Shown: piece by piece, positions 14,501-20,663 of the stretch
Numbering within the stretch: the stretch's first letter is position 1
How the letters are laid out: every line of letters starts with the position of its first letter
Virus record (IMG/VR): IMGVR_UViG_3300027743_000065
Span: 1 to 32,545 of that record
Length of the DNA: 32,545 bases
Source of the DNA: a virus
Strand: one strand, 5' to 3'
The notes under the pieces: model-generated
The model's database searches: none
What the model was told of the DNA's origin: nothing
What the model saw: the letters and a program-made list of their open reading frames with translations, nothing else
Position numbers and translations under genes: made by a program

Positions 14501-14601
14501 CCCGTAATATCAGCATTCCCGTTCCATAAACGACGGCTCGTTTGAGCCATGACAATTTGGGAAACCATTAATACAAAAATAATAAACACATATTTTTTCA
14601 T
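11569..14601 (-). CDS. Beta-helix tail fibre/spike with signal peptide and S74-type C-terminus
   Basis: Domains of this 1010-aa protein in order: a Sec-like signal peptide (MKKYVFIIFVLMVSQIVMAQ); seven repeats of about 40 residues with core QVLKWNAGxxIWEASDD (residues 98-371); a right-handed beta-helix (about 375-850) with many N-x-x-x-N-x-G-I turns; and a C-terminal module starting at Ser874-Asp875 in WSDPGLKENI, ending with GVNMSQLLMMLQYNQESI and a coiled coil. Ser-Asp and Lys879 match the self-cleavage site of Peptidase_S74 intramolecular chaperones, which trimerise fibres. Beta-helix spikes often bind or cut surface glycans. A signal peptide is unexpected for a virion protein assembled in the cytoplasm. 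GGAG lies 9 nt before the ATG. Confidence 0.85.
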   Translation of the reverse strand: MKKYVFIIFVLMVSQIVMAQTSRRLWNGNADITGTFQANVINATGDITGDQILAATMVINGTPFNIINPASGTVPMFDSDIPAFVAKFPNNATPLNSLDDIPDVSVTNKVVGDALKWNAGANIWEASDDVGLTSVATTIITDISQANKSVGQVFKWNAGANIWEASDDIGLPSVATTIITDISQANKSVGQVLKWNADESIWEASQDLTGLESVAMGDITDVSEIEKIVGQVLKWNAGASIWEASNDISGGPGYTAMEDITNVSAANKSNTQVLKWNAGESIWEASDDVSGGPGSVAMEDITNVSATNKSNTQVLKWNADATIWEASDDISGGGGASALNDLTDVVLTGPSTNEVLKYNGSEWINSTATGSWHAAETIIIAATDSSNSIYADYICDGTADNLEIQAAINSLGKRGGTVKLLEGTFNLNSIIRLATPNINLVGSGFSTALIATSTPGSTTPGIICVDWDSTLMAGCLLKDFKLIGNTAWRTNAYYFGIDVSRAYYTVVDHVWTENFNQGFSSPDAGQLTPVLWQNCYAYACTTGYMADTTKRNSYINCVAISCITTGFNVIGVSEETSLINCLAVGAVDGFVVGNTNANVYISLSNCMAYGNSANGFELDGFTTSTGCTSRNNTNDGFQITGDFNQLTGCVAKDNTGIGIATTTGSDNITINSCVSYSNTEEGITIINGKYNSIQNNYVYSNTLAGIRIWDGADYTFVIGNYIYNNSLSGIEIGDNSLSINTCLLNNYILNNGAATNTAAIDIQNSTGTLIANNVISDDVGTSPGIYYDDYSTSPSTGYINGNKFGPGLVQPYIQSGQTGKMNWINQPLANDVLIASSSPTSKVGYATETEILNVITVSSGAPTNPIATSWDLWSDPGLKENIREVGYLNFVMPPTEQSGLEMVGPEKIAKVKLIKFDWRVGQEPVETDYVDQPEEYTKAHAYWVQAKTNPNRKDQFGVDIKDPDFPDQLKSYNENGKVTGVNMSQLLMMLQYNQESILQRLSVLEAAILK
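13492..14310 (-). repeat. Seven tandem ~40-residue repeats in the fibre stalk
   Basis: Seven in-frame units of 117-123 nt encode variants of DITDVSxxNKSxGQVLKWNA followed by IWEASDD and a Gly/Ser linker. Units 2 and 3 are nearly identical (both contain TTIITDISQANKSVGQV), as are units 5 and 6 (MEDITNVSA-NKSNTQVLKWN). This points to recent tandem duplication or exchange between units. The last unit is the most diverged. Copy number could vary among relatives and set the length of the stalk. Confidence 0.85.
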
Positions 14602-14612
14602 TGACCTATCTC

Positions 14613-15263
14613 CTATGCTCCATAATAAGCAATCTCTACGTTATCCGTTCCAACCGGAATTGCATCCAAATATTCCGGCGTTATTTGATCATAAGTTCCC
14701 GAACCGGGTGACGATTCTGTAACCTGATAATCCTTACCACTACCACGACGAAGTCGAAGTCCCTGAACATAAACTTCTACCGTCGTTGGATCCACATTCG
14801 CCCCAATTGGGAGTACGATCACAGCCCCAAGACCATCCTTAAAAGCCACAGTTTTATCGATTGGAATCGCGGACCCCGATCCTACGGCCGCAATTCCTAT
14901 CACATTTGTTCCATCACAATATACAAATTGCGCTTCGGTAGGGTTAAGTGTAACCCCCGATCCTGCGACCGTTTTAATAATCACATCAAAATCTGTGCCG
15001 TTGTGCCATAGCATATAGGCATGATTATTATTAGGAACGATCAAATTGACGTCGGCGCCAAGGGCGCCCGAACATTTGATCACAAGACACCTGATCACCG
15101 ATGTGGCCGTTGGGGTCACATTCCCTGATAACCCCGTAAGATCTACCGTCAACAGTCCCGCAATCGCCCCATCAAATATTTCGAAGGCCTCGTTTGCGGT
15201 GACCTCCTTTTGGTTCTGTGACTCCTCAATCAGAGTTACCGCTAAATTTGTGGTTGTACTCAT
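14613..15263 (-). CDS. DUF2793-like tail tip protein (216 aa)
   Basis: The segment LIEESQNQKEVTANEAFEIF near the N-terminus matches the pattern 'GQxQKHVTxNEAL-x-LD' known from DUF2793 proteins at the end of GTA-like tail cassettes. The rest is beta-rich, with a distinct C-terminal part (GANVDPTTVEVYVQGLRL, then GTDNVEIAYYGA). It lies between the hub and the fibre genes, so a role as adaptor between tail tip and fibre is reasonable but inferred. The start overlaps the hub stop (TAATG) and has GGAGG about 10 nt upstream. Confidence 0.7.
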   Translation of the reverse strand: MSTTTNLAVTLIEESQNQKEVTANEAFEIFDGAIAGLLTVDLTGLSGNVTPTATSVIRCLVIKCSGALGADVNLIVPNNNHAYMLWHNGTDFDVIIKTVAGSGVTLNPTEAQFVYCDGTNVIGIAAVGSGSAIPIDKTVAFKDGLGAVIVLPIGANVDPTTVEVYVQGLRLRRGSGKDYQVTESSPGSGTYDQITPEYLDAIPVGTDNVEIAYYGA

Positions 15264-18200
15264 TATACTATTGCCTCCGTTCCATATCCTCGATCGACAA
15301 TTGCACTTATTTGATATATGATAAGGGAGACGGGATCTCCCGGTGTTAATCCATCTGAAGTTTGATCCGCGGCCGAATATGTAATGGTCGGGGACGTGGC
15401 CACAATATTGCGCAGGACCGTACCCGTGGGCCCAATAATTTCAATGTCATACGATTCCGACGACTCACCCAATATCACGGTTCCACTCGCATTAACCCAA
15501 TCACCCGCTATTCTCGTACGTCTTTTCCATGTGACCGTTAAGTTATTTGAACCGTCACGTGTTCCAAATATGTAGCATGGACTGTATGGCATAAGAGGTT
15601 CGCCGATCGAGGCCACATCCACAACAGGTGCGTCCTCTAAATGTGAACCGATCGAAACTCCCTTGTAATACCGGTGAGCATTAATCTCTGCCGGCAATAA
15701 GTTATGTTTAAGGATCGTATAGGCGTCAAGTAAAATAAATGTGTCACCCGCGACATGTCCATCAATAAAATAGTTCGATCCTCTCCGACCACGAAGTAGG
15801 TTTGTAAGTCGGTATAAATTTGTCCCAGTTAGAGTAGCGGTGGTGAATTGAATCACCTCCCACCCCGTGCCGCATTTTAATAATGCGGCATTCGAACCGT
15901 TAAGAACCTGTAATTCCGTCTTTGATTCCAACGTCCCCCTTACAAGAGAGACATCGAGATATTTGTAACGTTCCCACGTGGCCCATTGATTTGACGTGCC
16001 GAGGGCATTCATCGCATGACCCCACGTTACCGAATGTAACGCAGTAGCTATTTCATCGTACAGTTTATTGTCCTGTGATTTGAATATGACCGCCCCGCGC
16101 CAACCCGTCAAGTAAGAACAAGCAGCAAAGTAGAGCGTTGGGGCCGATCCGCCGTAATCGTCGAAATCGCGGAGTAAGTTGGTATTGAGCGGAATCAATT
16201 CCGTCGGACCAACAAGTTGTAGCGTGTTAGTCAACAACGTTGACCCACCAAAACCCTCTAGTAATGAGGTATAGTTGTCGGGGTCGTTGTGTGATACTTG
16301 TAACTCGATCCCCAGACCACTTCCTACCGTCGCTTTTACAACCCTCACCGTATAAGAGGTTGTGCCGATCGTCAGGGTTCCCACATCCGATGGATCGATT
16401 AACATATAATTCGGCCCAAGACGAAGTTCATGTCCGACTCGCTCATTCCATATATGATAAAGATACTTGGCCGCAATTTGTTTGGCCTCGCTCGGAGTAA
16501 GGTCGATCGCTAACTCGATCGATTCGACCTGAGTCGATTTTACCGTATCGGCATGTCTCGCATGCCTTGCTACATTTTGTTGATAGGCTCTTTGACGATC
16601 GATAAAAACAACATCGAATTCTTTTGGGAGTTGGGATTCCTCGACTTGAATCTCGGAGTTCTTGACGTCGGACTCGACCCCAAGATCGTCTTCATCGATC
16701 GTAAATGAACTTGCATCGCCAAGTAGATTAAATTTTATTTTCCAATCGGATTCTACGCCATTCACAAAATAGCCAAGAAGTAACGGCATGATCGCAGATT
16801 TTGCACTCATTTGGCGACCGATAAGATATCCATACACATTAATAGCAGTTAAGTCAGTTACATCGATGTCCGCGGCCACTAACTTCTTTGATCGTACGGC
16901 CATGTCGGTGATGACATCATCTAATGTTTCCGGTAGTCCCGTCAATCGATCGAGATAACATCGCAGAATAGTATCATGAGTATAAGGTGAACCAAACACG
17001 GACGAATTATCTGCACGCCAAATCGATTTCGATTCGTCGTCCCAATAAATGTCACCAATACCACCATAAGATGTACCCCAATTCGACCATGAATATGGAC
17101 CATAGATCACCTCAAGAGTCGAGGCTTTTAAAATTGTGGCGCCAATATGACTGGCGATAATGATATTACCATTTTGAACACCAATACGAGAGTTCGTTCT
17201 AAACTGAGGATAGTTCGGAATATCAGTAGAAGTTGCTGTAGCAATAACCGACATGTCCTCGATGTCCCATTTAATTGCGGCTATACCGTCATAGTCGTAG
17301 GTTTGTTTGCTTGCAAATATAATTAATGAATGATCATCAGGATAATAAATAAAACTTGATGGTCCGTGAGGTAAGTAAGCGGTTAAACTGATAATTCCAT
17401 AAGCCCCCGTTACCACCTTTGGTGTACCAAAATATGTGTCTTGATCCGAATTATCCACAAGTATAGCGGATACGCGGTATAGTCCTGCACCGCTCGATGC
17501 TCCTGTAGCACCTATAATTCCCAAAACCCAAATGATCGAATCTTTATCGACAACCACATCAATCGGGCTATACCCACCACCGAACCATGATGAATTAAAT
17601 GAGATTCTGCCTAAATAACGAAGGTCGTCGAGTGACTCGTCCGGTTGTAAATCGCTTGTATCGAGAGCCATAAGATTACGCGAAATAAAATCAATACGTC
17701 CACCATAAAAATATGAGGCTACAATCAATACTTTTTCATACCCAACGAACTGTGGCATATTTGCTGCAATTGAAATACTATGTGCTTGTATACACCACCA
17801 TGCCGAAGCGTTCCATTGATTAATTAGTCCGCATTCGTCGATAATCTCCAATGTATTCGGGTCGATCTTATAATATTTATCGGTTTTAGTATCCACATCA
17901 TCTTGACACCAGATAAACCCCTCAGGGTCAATCGATAATGTAGTACTATTTAATGAAATACTTAACGTATTATATGCGACCTCGGCATTCGTTGTAATAT
18001 TAAATTTTGAAATTTTATTCCCACCTACCACATATATGTACGGGCGAATAGGATCACGTATAAAACAATTAGTGCCTGGATATGTTATTCCCGCGTTTGT
18101 CGGCCAAAATCGTTCCGACGGATATGACACGGCGCCGTTAAACGAGATCGTGGCTTCAATCAATGGGATTCTACCGCCATATTCTGTCAGATCAAAATCC

Positions 18201-18751
18201 TCAAATACTACATACACGATCCCACGATATGCGGTCGCATTCCCTACGCCCTTGATCGACTCGATCGTCGAATCAGGTTCCTGGGTCTCAGTTCCCTTGT
18301 AAAATTTGAACCGCACAGGTTTTGTAACATTTGTCTTAAGGTCACCCGAGTTTGTTATATCATAAATCAACTTTCCATCACAATATAGTTGTAAAAGATC
18401 GTATGCGGTCCTACCCGCAAAAGCAACCGCAAACGACTTGCTATATGTATATGTAATTTGAGTGGCGGAGGCACCTCCCTTTCCTCCCACTTTTTTCTTA
18501 TTGACCGTTTCATTAAGTTCCGTCGACCAAATCACAGAACCCGCCCAACGGTGTGTTCCGTAACCAATCGGCAAAGGTGTCCCATAATCGGCAGTTTGAA
18601 CTTTATTATCGGTTACCCGTGGACCATACATAGTTTGGTGTGGTGAAAATAACCATCCACCCAACATGGCGCCGGCAACCCATCCTACAGGTCCGACCCC
18701 AAATTGAGATCCTACGGCCGCTCCACCTACCGCTAACAATAATTGTGCCAT
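15263..18751 (-). CDS. Tail hub/tip protein, GTA-megatron-like, with beta-propeller-like insert
   Basis: This 1162-aa protein should form the central tail tip that contacts the cell surface and opens the channel for DNA. Residues 1-205 follow the N-terminus of GTA orfg15 proteins (YGPRVTDNKVQTADYGTPLP, WAGSVIWSTELNE, YRGIVYVVFEDFDL). Residues 600-860 fit the Phage-tail_3 hub region, and GTNLYRLTNLLRGRRG near the C-terminus is the typical 'LxRLLRGxRG' of that group. Between them (about 225-600) GTA proteins have a TIM-barrel glycosidase-like domain; here I see repeated beta-propeller-like strands instead (YIYVVGGNKISKFN, GFIWCQDD, SIIWVLG, SLIIFASK, NIIIASHIGATILK, DESKSIWRAD). The stop and start overlap neighbours by one base. 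Confidence 0.87.
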   Translation of the reverse strand: MAQLLLAVGGAAVGSQFGVGPVGWVAGAMLGGWLFSPHQTMYGPRVTDNKVQTADYGTPLPIGYGTHRWAGSVIWSTELNETVNKKKVGGKGGASATQITYTYSKSFAVAFAGRTAYDLLQLYCDGKLIYDITNSGDLKTNVTKPVRFKFYKGTETQEPDSTIESIKGVGNATAYRGIVYVVFEDFDLTEYGGRIPLIEATISFNGAVSYPSERFWPTNAGITYPGTNCFIRDPIRPYIYVVGGNKISKFNITTNAEVAYNTLSISLNSTTLSIDPEGFIWCQDDVDTKTDKYYKIDPNTLEIIDECGLINQWNASAWWCIQAHSISIAANMPQFVGYEKVLIVASYFYGGRIDFISRNLMALDTSDLQPDESLDDLRYLGRISFNSSWFGGGYSPIDVVVDKDSIIWVLGIIGATGASSGAGLYRVSAILVDNSDQDTYFGTPKVVTGAYGIISLTAYLPHGPSSFIYYPDDHSLIIFASKQTYDYDGIAAIKWDIEDMSVIATATSTDIPNYPQFRTNSRIGVQNGNIIIASHIGATILKASTLEVIYGPYSWSNWGTSYGGIGDIYWDDESKSIWRADNSSVFGSPYTHDTILRCYLDRLTGLPETLDDVITDMAVRSKKLVAADIDVTDLTAINVYGYLIGRQMSAKSAIMPLLLGYFVNGVESDWKIKFNLLGDASSFTIDEDDLGVESDVKNSEIQVEESQLPKEFDVVFIDRQRAYQQNVARHARHADTVKSTQVESIELAIDLTPSEAKQIAAKYLYHIWNERVGHELRLGPNYMLIDPSDVGTLTIGTTSYTVRVVKATVGSGLGIELQVSHNDPDNYTSLLEGFGGSTLLTNTLQLVGPTELIPLNTNLLRDFDDYGGSAPTLYFAACSYLTGWRGAVIFKSQDNKLYDEIATALHSVTWGHAMNALGTSNQWATWERYKYLDVSLVRGTLESKTELQVLNGSNAALLKCGTGWEVIQFTTATLTGTNLYRLTNLLRGRRGSNYFIDGHVAGDTFILLDAYTILKHNLLPAEINAHRYYKGVSIGSHLEDAPVVDVASIGEPLMPYSPCYIFGTRDGSNNLTVTWKRRTRIAGDWVNASGTVILGESSESYDIEIIGPTGTVLRNIVATSPTITYSAADQTSDGLTPGDPVSLIIYQISAIVDRGYGTEAIV
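15868..15890 (-). repeat. Perfect 9-bp inverted repeat in the hub gene
   Basis: TGCCGCATT (15868-15876) and AATGCGGCA (15882-15890) pair perfectly around TTAAT. It lies inside coding sequence near the 3' end of the hub gene and has no U-run. Confidence 0.4.
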
Positions 18752-19161
18752 TATAGGACTCCATTAAAACTATAGCATTCACGTGCCAGGTTCATCCATC
18801 TCTCGTCAAGATGATGTTCCACCACCATCCCACGAGTAAATAGGGCATGGATAATTAAGTTCGACCCACAATAAATACCCACGTGACATGGATATCTAGG
18901 TAAAGCAAAAGTAAGAATATCACCCGGTTGTCTCTCTTGTAGATACTTATGTACAAGATTTGACCTTAATTCGTTCATGAATATATGGCGATCGGGCGAT
19001 CTTTCATACGCCACATAGTCATAGTTTGTTAAACCAAGATCCTTACCGACACATATTATAAGTCCAATACAATCGATACCGTTACGACTACGACCCTGAT
19101 GAACGAACGGAGTTCCAATATAACATTTCGCGGCCTTAACGATATCATCTCGTATGATCAT
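18751..19161 (-). CDS. NlpC/P60 tail-tip peptidoglycan hydrolase
   Basis: The protein (136 aa) is a cysteine peptidase of the NlpC/P60 fold, probably cutting peptide cross-links in the cell wall so the tail can cross the periplasm. The triad is visible: Cys31 in NGIDCIGLI, His93 in YPCHVGIYCG and His105 in NLIIHALF. ERQPGDILTF precedes the His as in the family. It corresponds to GTA orfg14 by position between the DUF2163-like gene and the hub. It overlaps the upstream gene by ATGA. The ribosome binding site is weak, so translation is probably coupled. There is no signal peptide, as expected for a virion protein. Confidence 0.92.
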   Translation of the reverse strand: MIIRDDIVKAAKCYIGTPFVHQGRSRNGIDCIGLIICVGKDLGLTNYDYVAYERSPDRHIFMNELRSNLVHKYLQERQPGDILTFALPRYPCHVGIYCGSNLIIHALFTRGMVVEHHLDERWMNLARECYSFNGVL

Positions 19162-20009
19162 GCTTTTGCGTCCGGATATTCATAAAGAGCGTCCCTGCCG
19201 ATTACGTCAGGACACCCCCTAAAATTGACATAATTACTATAGGCCTTACAAGTAACTTCCCTCTTATCACAGCCCTTCCAAATATCTATCGTATCACCGT
19301 TCGCAATCGTGAACGGGGCCAACGTATACAAAGAGACTGTACCGTCCACGGTCGAAGTTTTAATTTCGTATGTTACACCAAGGTTGGCGCCTGATGTAAA
19401 TGTAACTTTCCCCTCGTCAAATACGTTAGCGGCTGAGTATATAATCCCCGTCGTCGTGAATGTTTTCTGATTCACGGCTACGTCGATTGCCCCCGATTGT
19501 TTGACGAGGGTTAAATCGTACCCACATCGGGTGTCGCCAAAATCGGCATCACATTCGGGACTAATGAGTCGTAATATATTTTGATCAAGAGCACTAGCAA
19601 GTCCCCTCAAATCGGCGATATACTTATCGTCCTCCATCCTTATCTCACCGATCCATCCTCTCTGTAATTTAATAATTCCCATGGTGAGATCCGCCCAATT
19701 GACCGTAAATACATAAATAGCCGCGTTCACGTATTTTTGAGCACGAATGTCATTCGCCGTAATGGCGGCGCTATCAAGGATGCTTGTAATCTCTTGGTTA
19801 TTCACCCCAAGATCTATATTCTGTACAAGGTTCGTACGGTCGTATCCCGTATTCGCTTTATACACGACCCCATCGTAAGTTAAATTACGATCGTGGTCAG
19901 TAAACCCAAGCACGGTTTCATCCTCACGGACGATTTTCCAGCATGTTGCCAATGTGGTTACTCGTCCAGCAATATGTGTGCCCAACTCAGACGAGCAACT
20001 CTTCGTCAT
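19158..20009 (-). CDS. DUF2163 / phage BR0599-like tail hub protein
   Basis: This 283-aa protein matches GTA orfg13-type hub proteins. The N-terminal part (ETVLGFTDHDRNLTYDGVVY) is the DUF2163 pattern, and the C-terminal part has the BR0599-type signature SPECDADFGDTRCGYDL, then GCDKREVTC and FRGCP. The cysteines of these segments are the kind that bind metal; phage lambda gpL carries an iron-sulphur cluster at the equivalent place in its tail tip. The start at 20009 is preferred because GGAGGA lies 5 nt before it; an in-frame ATG at 20054 lies deeper inside the DUF2460 gene and has no such site. It overlaps that gene by 23 nt and the NlpC/P60 gene by 4 nt. Confidence 0.88.
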   Translation of the reverse strand: MTKSCSSELGTHIAGRVTTLATCWKIVREDETVLGFTDHDRNLTYDGVVYKANTGYDRTNLVQNIDLGVNNQEITSILDSAAITANDIRAQKYVNAAIYVFTVNWADLTMGIIKLQRGWIGEIRMEDDKYIADLRGLASALDQNILRLISPECDADFGDTRCGYDLTLVKQSGAIDVAVNQKTFTTTGIIYSAANVFDEGKVTFTSGANLGVTYEIKTSTVDGTVSLYTLAPFTIANGDTIDIWKGCDKREVTCKAYSNYVNFRGCPDVIGRDALYEYPDAKA

Positions 20010-20661
20010 CTTTTTCCTCCACAATCGTGATTTGTCCCCATGTATGATTATCATAAAATTTCATCGAGGCCTTCATGTGATCAACCCCAAAACGGCAATG
20101 ACAATAAAACTCGAATGAAGCTTTTACAAGATGACCATTAGCCGGTAAATGACCGGCAACAAACGTGATTACACCGAGATTATAGTTGACGGTATAATCG
20201 ACCCCCTCTTCCTTGACCACACTATTGACCGTTACCGACCATGGGTTAGTTTCACCATCCCAGAATGAGGCTGAAGTCGACGGATTTATTTTTGTTAAAG
20301 TTCTTGTATAGGTATAAGCACCGGATGTATATAATTTTTTACATTGAAATTGGGTCAACGACCCCGTGCCCGTGCCAAGTGTTTGTAATGTAGCATAATC
20401 GTCTGCCCAATCGTGAAACTTGAACGAATAACCTTGACCATATCGAGCATAAAAGAAAGCCAATAAGGCTTGAAATTCCGTCTCACTTTTTACCGCATGG
20501 GCAACATCCCACTCACCCCTTGCAATCGACCAATCGATATTACGACGGTCGCGACCTCCCTTGGGGTCGAAGATTGTGGTTTTAAATTTAGGCCCCCCGA
20601 CCGCGTCCTGCGCGATCGAATCAGGAAATACCACATCATGAAATGATGCTGGAACGGCCAT
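19987..20661 (-). CDS. DUF2460 distal tail protein
   Basis: The protein (224 aa) shows the DUF2460 landmarks: FHDVVFPDSIAQDAVGGPKF at the N-terminus, RNIDWSIARGEWDVAHAVKS, then FFYARYGQGYSFKFHDWADD. In GTA-like tails this protein (orfg12) is the distal tail ring that joins the tube to the hub. It lies 2 nt after the tape-measure stop and overlaps the DUF2163-like gene, which is the conserved order. The C-terminus (IVEEKDDEELLV) falls in the overlap and also supplies the ribosome binding site of the next gene. Confidence 0.92.
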   Translation of the reverse strand: MAVPASFHDVVFPDSIAQDAVGGPKFKTTIFDPKGGRDRRNIDWSIARGEWDVAHAVKSETEFQALLAFFYARYGQGYSFKFHDWADDYATLQTLGTGTGSLTQFQCKKLYTSGAYTYTRTLTKINPSTSASFWDGETNPWSVTVNSVVKEEGVDYTVNYNLGVITFVAGHLPANGHLVKASFEFYCHCRFGVDHMKASMKFYDNHTWGQITIVEEKDDEELLV

Positions 20662-20663
20662 GA

